Positions 62,001-64,000 of a DNA stretch of 64,000 bases are shown one piece after another. Position numbers and translations under genes: made by a program. Position 1 is the first letter of the stretch, and every line of letters starts with the position of its first letter. The DNA is from Bacteroidaceae bacterium (GTDB taxonomy: Bacteria; Bacteroidota; Bacteroidia; Bacteroidales; Bacteroidaceae). A model generated the notes under the pieces. That model saw only the letters and a list, made by a program, of their open reading frames with translations. It was not told the origin of the DNA and made no database searches. The stretch spans positions 1 through 64,000 of the forward strand of contig JAILQO010000008.1 of assembly GCA_024698925.1 (NCBI GenBank). Direction: 5' to 3'.

Positions 62001-63152
62001 AGCAAGGCGACAGCCGCCATTGCCCTTGACGAGAATCATGCGCTGCTGCAGCCCCTGACGGTCTTCATCCAAGGCACCGACGTAGCCGCCAAGATGTTCA
62101 ATCCCTGGGACGACAACCAGCTCTACATCCGTTCCGTGAACAACAAGCCGCAAACCGTCACCATCACGATGCAGGTTCAGGGCCAGCCCATTAGCAAGTC
62201 TTTCACCATTGACGGCACCACCGTTGTCCGTTTGGACAATGGAAATATTCAGGCTTACACAGAAGCACAGGAGGACGATTACAAAGACATTACGGCACAA
62301 TGCATCGTAAACCCTAATTTCGAGGAGGACGAGACGTGGGGCACCACAGGCAACATCACGCTCAACGGCACCACCTACAACCCATGCTACACGCAATCGG
62401 TGGCGGCCGCCAACAGCAACTTTCCGCAAGTGTTGCCTGTGAAAGGCTGGAAGACAGAGAACACGCTCTCGCCCGCCAGCAAATTCGCCCTCCTCTATTC
62501 TATGCCCTACAGCTTCACACAGTACTGCGTCTCGCCTTCCAACGTGGGCAACAGCAGCAGTATCATGGCTGTCCCAGCCGTTGACGCGGACTCAGCCAAA
62601 ACGCGCTGCCTCAGCGTCCTCAACTCGTGGACAGCTGGCACCAATGCCATCTCTCAGGAGATCAAACTCCCCACCAGCGGAAGCTACCGCCTCACCTTCG
62701 ACCTACGCTATGAATGCGCCAACGAGAGCCGACGCCCAGCCCCCAACGTGATTACCACCACAGGCGGCAATGTCAACACGCTACACTGCGGCATGCGGTT
62801 CCAAGGGCAGGAGTTTATGGCATCGTACCCCAACGCCGCCAACACCTGGCAGCAGCAAACCGTTGATTTTGACTATGTCACTATCCCCAACGGCGACATG
62901 AATCAGGCCATAGAAATCTTCATGGGCCTCAACACCTCTGCGAGTCAGGGTGCTGCCAACAATACACGCCTCTACATCGATAACATCCGCCTGTGGCAGC
63001 AGACCAGCGAGCAGCCTGACGCTGTACGCCAGGCTCTCAACGCTGCACAATCCAGCAATAATCAGTATTACGACCTGACCGGACGTCGCATTGCCGCCCT
63101 GCCGCAGCAACGTGGCATCTTCATCCAGAAAGGACGAAAGATTGTCCAATAA
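59043..63152 (+). CDS. very large secreted multidomain protein, possible polysaccharide lyase/hydrolase
   Basis: 1369 residues from MKVLKRFSMVMFAAICSLSSSAQ (signal peptide). Residues about 30-215 are a carbohydrate-binding-like beta-sandwich (LTNPSFEAD ... IVLDDFRLFQ). About 235-700 is helical, resembling an (alpha/alpha)n toroid (NEDGVRTNADFAMIAAFLVKYG; GWEADVLACALGLYPNDDLASRWFDRLRAF; TLQNHEFFHTSYQNVVMQELGEAHLAM). About 720-1080 is beta-sandwich, then a second binding-like module (NPNFEED) and the Bacteroidales C-terminal tail LTGRRIAALPQQRGIFIQKGRKIVQ. Toroid plus sandwich is the layout of several lyase families, but I do not recognise one. Residues about 518-552 come from an inserted palindromic repeat. 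Confidence 0.65.
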   Translation: MKVLKRFSMVMFAAICSLSSSAQTDITLQYLTNPSFEADASKCTDSVKKSESTDGLRGWDVSTITGWTTTRPDKQLLITADCFTDNNFGKTPIADGNYALFQRMGWKDGTSSISQTSTKALESGTYLLTLKAKAFYANGGSNAIVQVKANGRSIGAGTIDFVKGSADCMANTTWRDINVRFTLKEPTVITVASDITWISGGSQIVLDDFRLFQMPDDTPIPEATHFTEGVITHDFVGETEMMQDLLQMLANSMQYAKSIWFNCQYPNSKDEPCGYFKGNSAGQSNEDGVRTNADFAMIAAFLVKYGKGKVTLPADMTWEEVRDMAMKSLVFGYSTHKANKLKVTADQQYWGSTSTSDAVWESSLWTMSLCYAAYFLKDELTETQHTYIYNMVKAECNYELNRSIPTGYINDTKAEENGWEADVLACALGLYPNDDLASRWFDRLRAFAINSYSQVDDANDQTVIDPDYDQKTVANYYLGANLFEDYTLQNHEFFHTSYQNVVMQELGEAHLAMLLFQQPLSNSPRGGENSLTDGNTRGNAALSPTGGAGRGAWKTNALMHNQQKVFDHVLKRLALSDGELAMPNGNDWSLFLFDQITSYSTAACFLRDADALMLENMAYKYIKARQQTTEDGSWLQNSDIGPRRMGVEGHRVMMTYLMHLAASTADLEPSTWDDFSERQQEAYLFKTQNIVRASSKDRFVTFSWSLGEKKSYTGYLADTTPDRNKIICPFRANNTGNILGWYNVSGKGTNATPVVSGIYNLKDNAFTMNGRVNTNDATLENSFVLAATPGNAVIYMNHVKGLQSGTITGRRGGLLAITVDPFTSEQRTIYSAEGEITTNGVASLTWQTPWANIDGSVGIVTLGGTGQMGFGDRANNNSIFCAKFYPLYSNENATFQKGSTVDCSAVIYYSHVDAATTESLQEQAVSLTDQLPKGWNGLICADPDGTRYLAIANLAGDSNNKAELKALSIEGLGAPVLAGGETVITDSKATAAIALDENHALLQPLTVFIQGTDVAAKMFNPWDDNQLYIRSVNNKPQTVTITMQVQGQPISKSFTIDGTTVVRLDNGNIQAYTEAQEDDYKDITAQCIVNPNFEEDETWGTTGNITLNGTTYNPCYTQSVAAANSNFPQVLPVKGWKTENTLSPASKFALLYSMPYSFTQYCVSPSNVGNSSSIMAVPAVDADSAKTRCLSVLNSWTAGTNAISQEIKLPTSGSYRLTFDLRYECANESRRPAPNVITTTGGNVNTLHCGMRFQGQEFMASYPNAANTWQQQTVDFDYVTIPNGDMNQAIEIFMGLNTSASQGAANNTRLYIDNIRLWQQTSEQPDAVRQALNAAQSSNNQYYDLTGRRIAALPQQRGIFIQKGRKIVQ
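60595..60698 (+). repeat. G/C-rich palindromic repeat, copy D, 104 bp, within a gene
   Basis: Terminal inverted repeats AGCCCCTCTC (60595-60604) and GAGAGGGGCT (60689-60698), with second inverted parts CTCCCCCCGTGGGGGGGAGA and CTCTCCCCCACGGGGGGAG inside, and about 40 bp between. No reading-frame break: it encodes about 35 Ser/Gly/Pro/Asn-rich residues in the 1369-residue protein. No transposase and no evident target duplication. Confidence 0.75.
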
Positions 63153-63201
63153 CCATCAAACAGATTGCAAATTGTCTAATTGTAAATTGCCCCATCACAG
63201 A

Positions 63202-64000
63202 TTGACCAGTCGCATCCTTCTCATCTATACGGGTGGTACCATCGGAATGGACCTGAATCCTGCGACAGGAGCTCTGGAGCCACTTGACTTCAACCACCTC
63301 ATCAAGCAGATGCCTGAGTTTGCAGCCATTCCGGCTGGCATCGACGTGTACCAGTTTGAGGCTCCTATCGACAGTAGCGATATGAATCCCAAGCTGTGGG
63401 GGCGCCTCGTGGAAATCATCGTAGGCCACTATGATCGCTATGACGGCTTTGTGATTCTTCATGGAACAGACACGATGGCCTTCACGGCTTCGGCCCTCAG
63501 TTTCATGCTGGAGAACCTGACCAAGCCCGTTATCCTTACAGGGTCACAGCTACCTGTGAATCAGCTACGGACAGACGGTAAGGAGAACCTGATTACCAGC
63601 ATAGAGATTGCAGCAGCCCACGATGCAGACGGGCACCCTCGCGTACCAGAAGTCTGCATCTACTTCAGCGGCAAACTCCTTCGCGGAAACCGTTCCACGA
63701 AGATCAACAGCGAGGGCTTCAACGCCTTTGACAGCTTCAACTTCCCTCCCCTAGCGGATGCAGGCGTCAATATCATCTATCACGATGAGATCATCCTGCG
63801 TCCAGACTACACGAAGCCGATGACGCCGCACTTTGCGATGGACACCAACGTCGTAGTTTTCACGCTCTTCCCAGGCATCACTAAGGAGATTGTGCTCCAC
63901 CTGTTGGAAGCGCCACACCTGCGAGGCATCGTGATGCGCACCTACGGCAGCGGCAATGCGCCCCAGCTGCCCTGGCTGATGGAAGCGCTGACGGAAGCCA
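63202..64000 (+). CDS. ansA: type I L-asparaginase, truncated by the window end
   Basis: 266 residues visible. ILLIYTGGTIGM with catalytic Thr13, LHGTDTMA with Thr89-Asp90, VILTGSQLPVNQLRTDGKENL, KLLRGNRSTKINSEGFNAFDSF. Converts asparagine to aspartate and ammonia. No ATG exists in frame between the previous gene and the core motif; the TTG at 63202 gives Met-Thr-Ser-Arg-Ile-Leu, which fits the family start and the Thr12/Thr89/Asp90 numbering of E. coli enzymes. Other TTG codons further upstream (63172, 63187) lie in a low-complexity stretch. Confidence 0.88.
   Translation, partial: MTSRILLIYTGGTIGMDLNPATGALEPLDFNHLIKQMPEFAAIPAGIDVYQFEAPIDSSDMNPKLWGRLVEIIVGHYDRYDGFVILHGTDTMAFTASALSFMLENLTKPVILTGSQLPVNQLRTDGKENLITSIEIAAAHDADGHPRVPEVCIYFSGKLLRGNRSTKINSEGFNAFDSFNFPPLADAGVNIIYHDEIILRPDYTKPMTPHFAMDTNVVVFTLFPGITKEIVLHLLEAPHLRGIVMRTYGSGNAPQLPWLMEALTEA

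Overview
The window looks like a chromosome segment of a Bacteroidales bacterium, most likely Prevotellaceae. The evidence is a SusC/SusD pair, streptopain-like C10 proteases, several Bacteroidetes-only families (DUF5606, DUF4924, DUF5723, DUF3276/PUR, long NusB), the RprX/RprY two-component pair, and promoters of the Bacteroidetes type (TAnnTTTG with a TTTG or TTG about 19-21 bp upstream). By eye the G+C content is near 50%. I saw no tRNA, rRNA, CRISPR array, transposase or prophage genes.

Layout. 0-1.3 kb: end of an outer-membrane beta-barrel gene, then a gene for an HU-like DNA-binding protein preceded by four TTTCA-N5-TGAnA palindromes at an exact 21-bp period. 1.3-11.2 kb: secreted carbohydrate-active enzymes without SusC/D (esterase, GH43, GH43-like propeller, GH35), two membrane acyltransferases, and an OhrR-type peroxide sensor with three copies of its probable operator. 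11.2-16.5 kb: B3/B4 protein, glycosyltransferase, mtaB, a small lipoprotein and rpsF-rpsR-rplI. 16.6-20.4 kb: rprX-rprY and a secreted sialidase. 20.5-24 kb: nusB-yajC-ybbR-coaE-DUF5606 operon. 24.1-28.1 kb: PUR-like protein, large lipoprotein and DUF5723 beta-barrel. 28.2-33 kb: purL translationally overlapping two half-size chromate transporters. 33-35.6 kb: an unlisted 48-codon gene, rpe and comEC.

35.7-46 kb holds susC-susD-lipoprotein-C10-C10 with an ECF sigma gene upstream. It reads as a protein/peptide-utilisation (RagAB-like) locus rather than a polysaccharide locus, and it lies between fmt and rpe. 46-53.2 kb is a tightly packed housekeeping operon (LysE-type exporter, DUF4924, rfbD, prfC, Sua5, ClC, fmt). 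53.2-64 kb: glucokinase (ROK), pepT, a lipoprotein, hslR, pth, rplY, a 1369-residue secreted multidomain protein, and the start of a type I asparaginase that probably uses a TTG start.

Three sequence themes are not explained by the genes: (i) clustered operator-like palindromes upstream of the HU-like and OhrR genes; (ii) long near-perfect palindromes at gene ends, two of which include the stop codon; (iii) a G/C-rich palindromic repeat family between 54.3 and 60.7 kb, with copies lying in frame inside pepT, pth and the 1369-residue gene.
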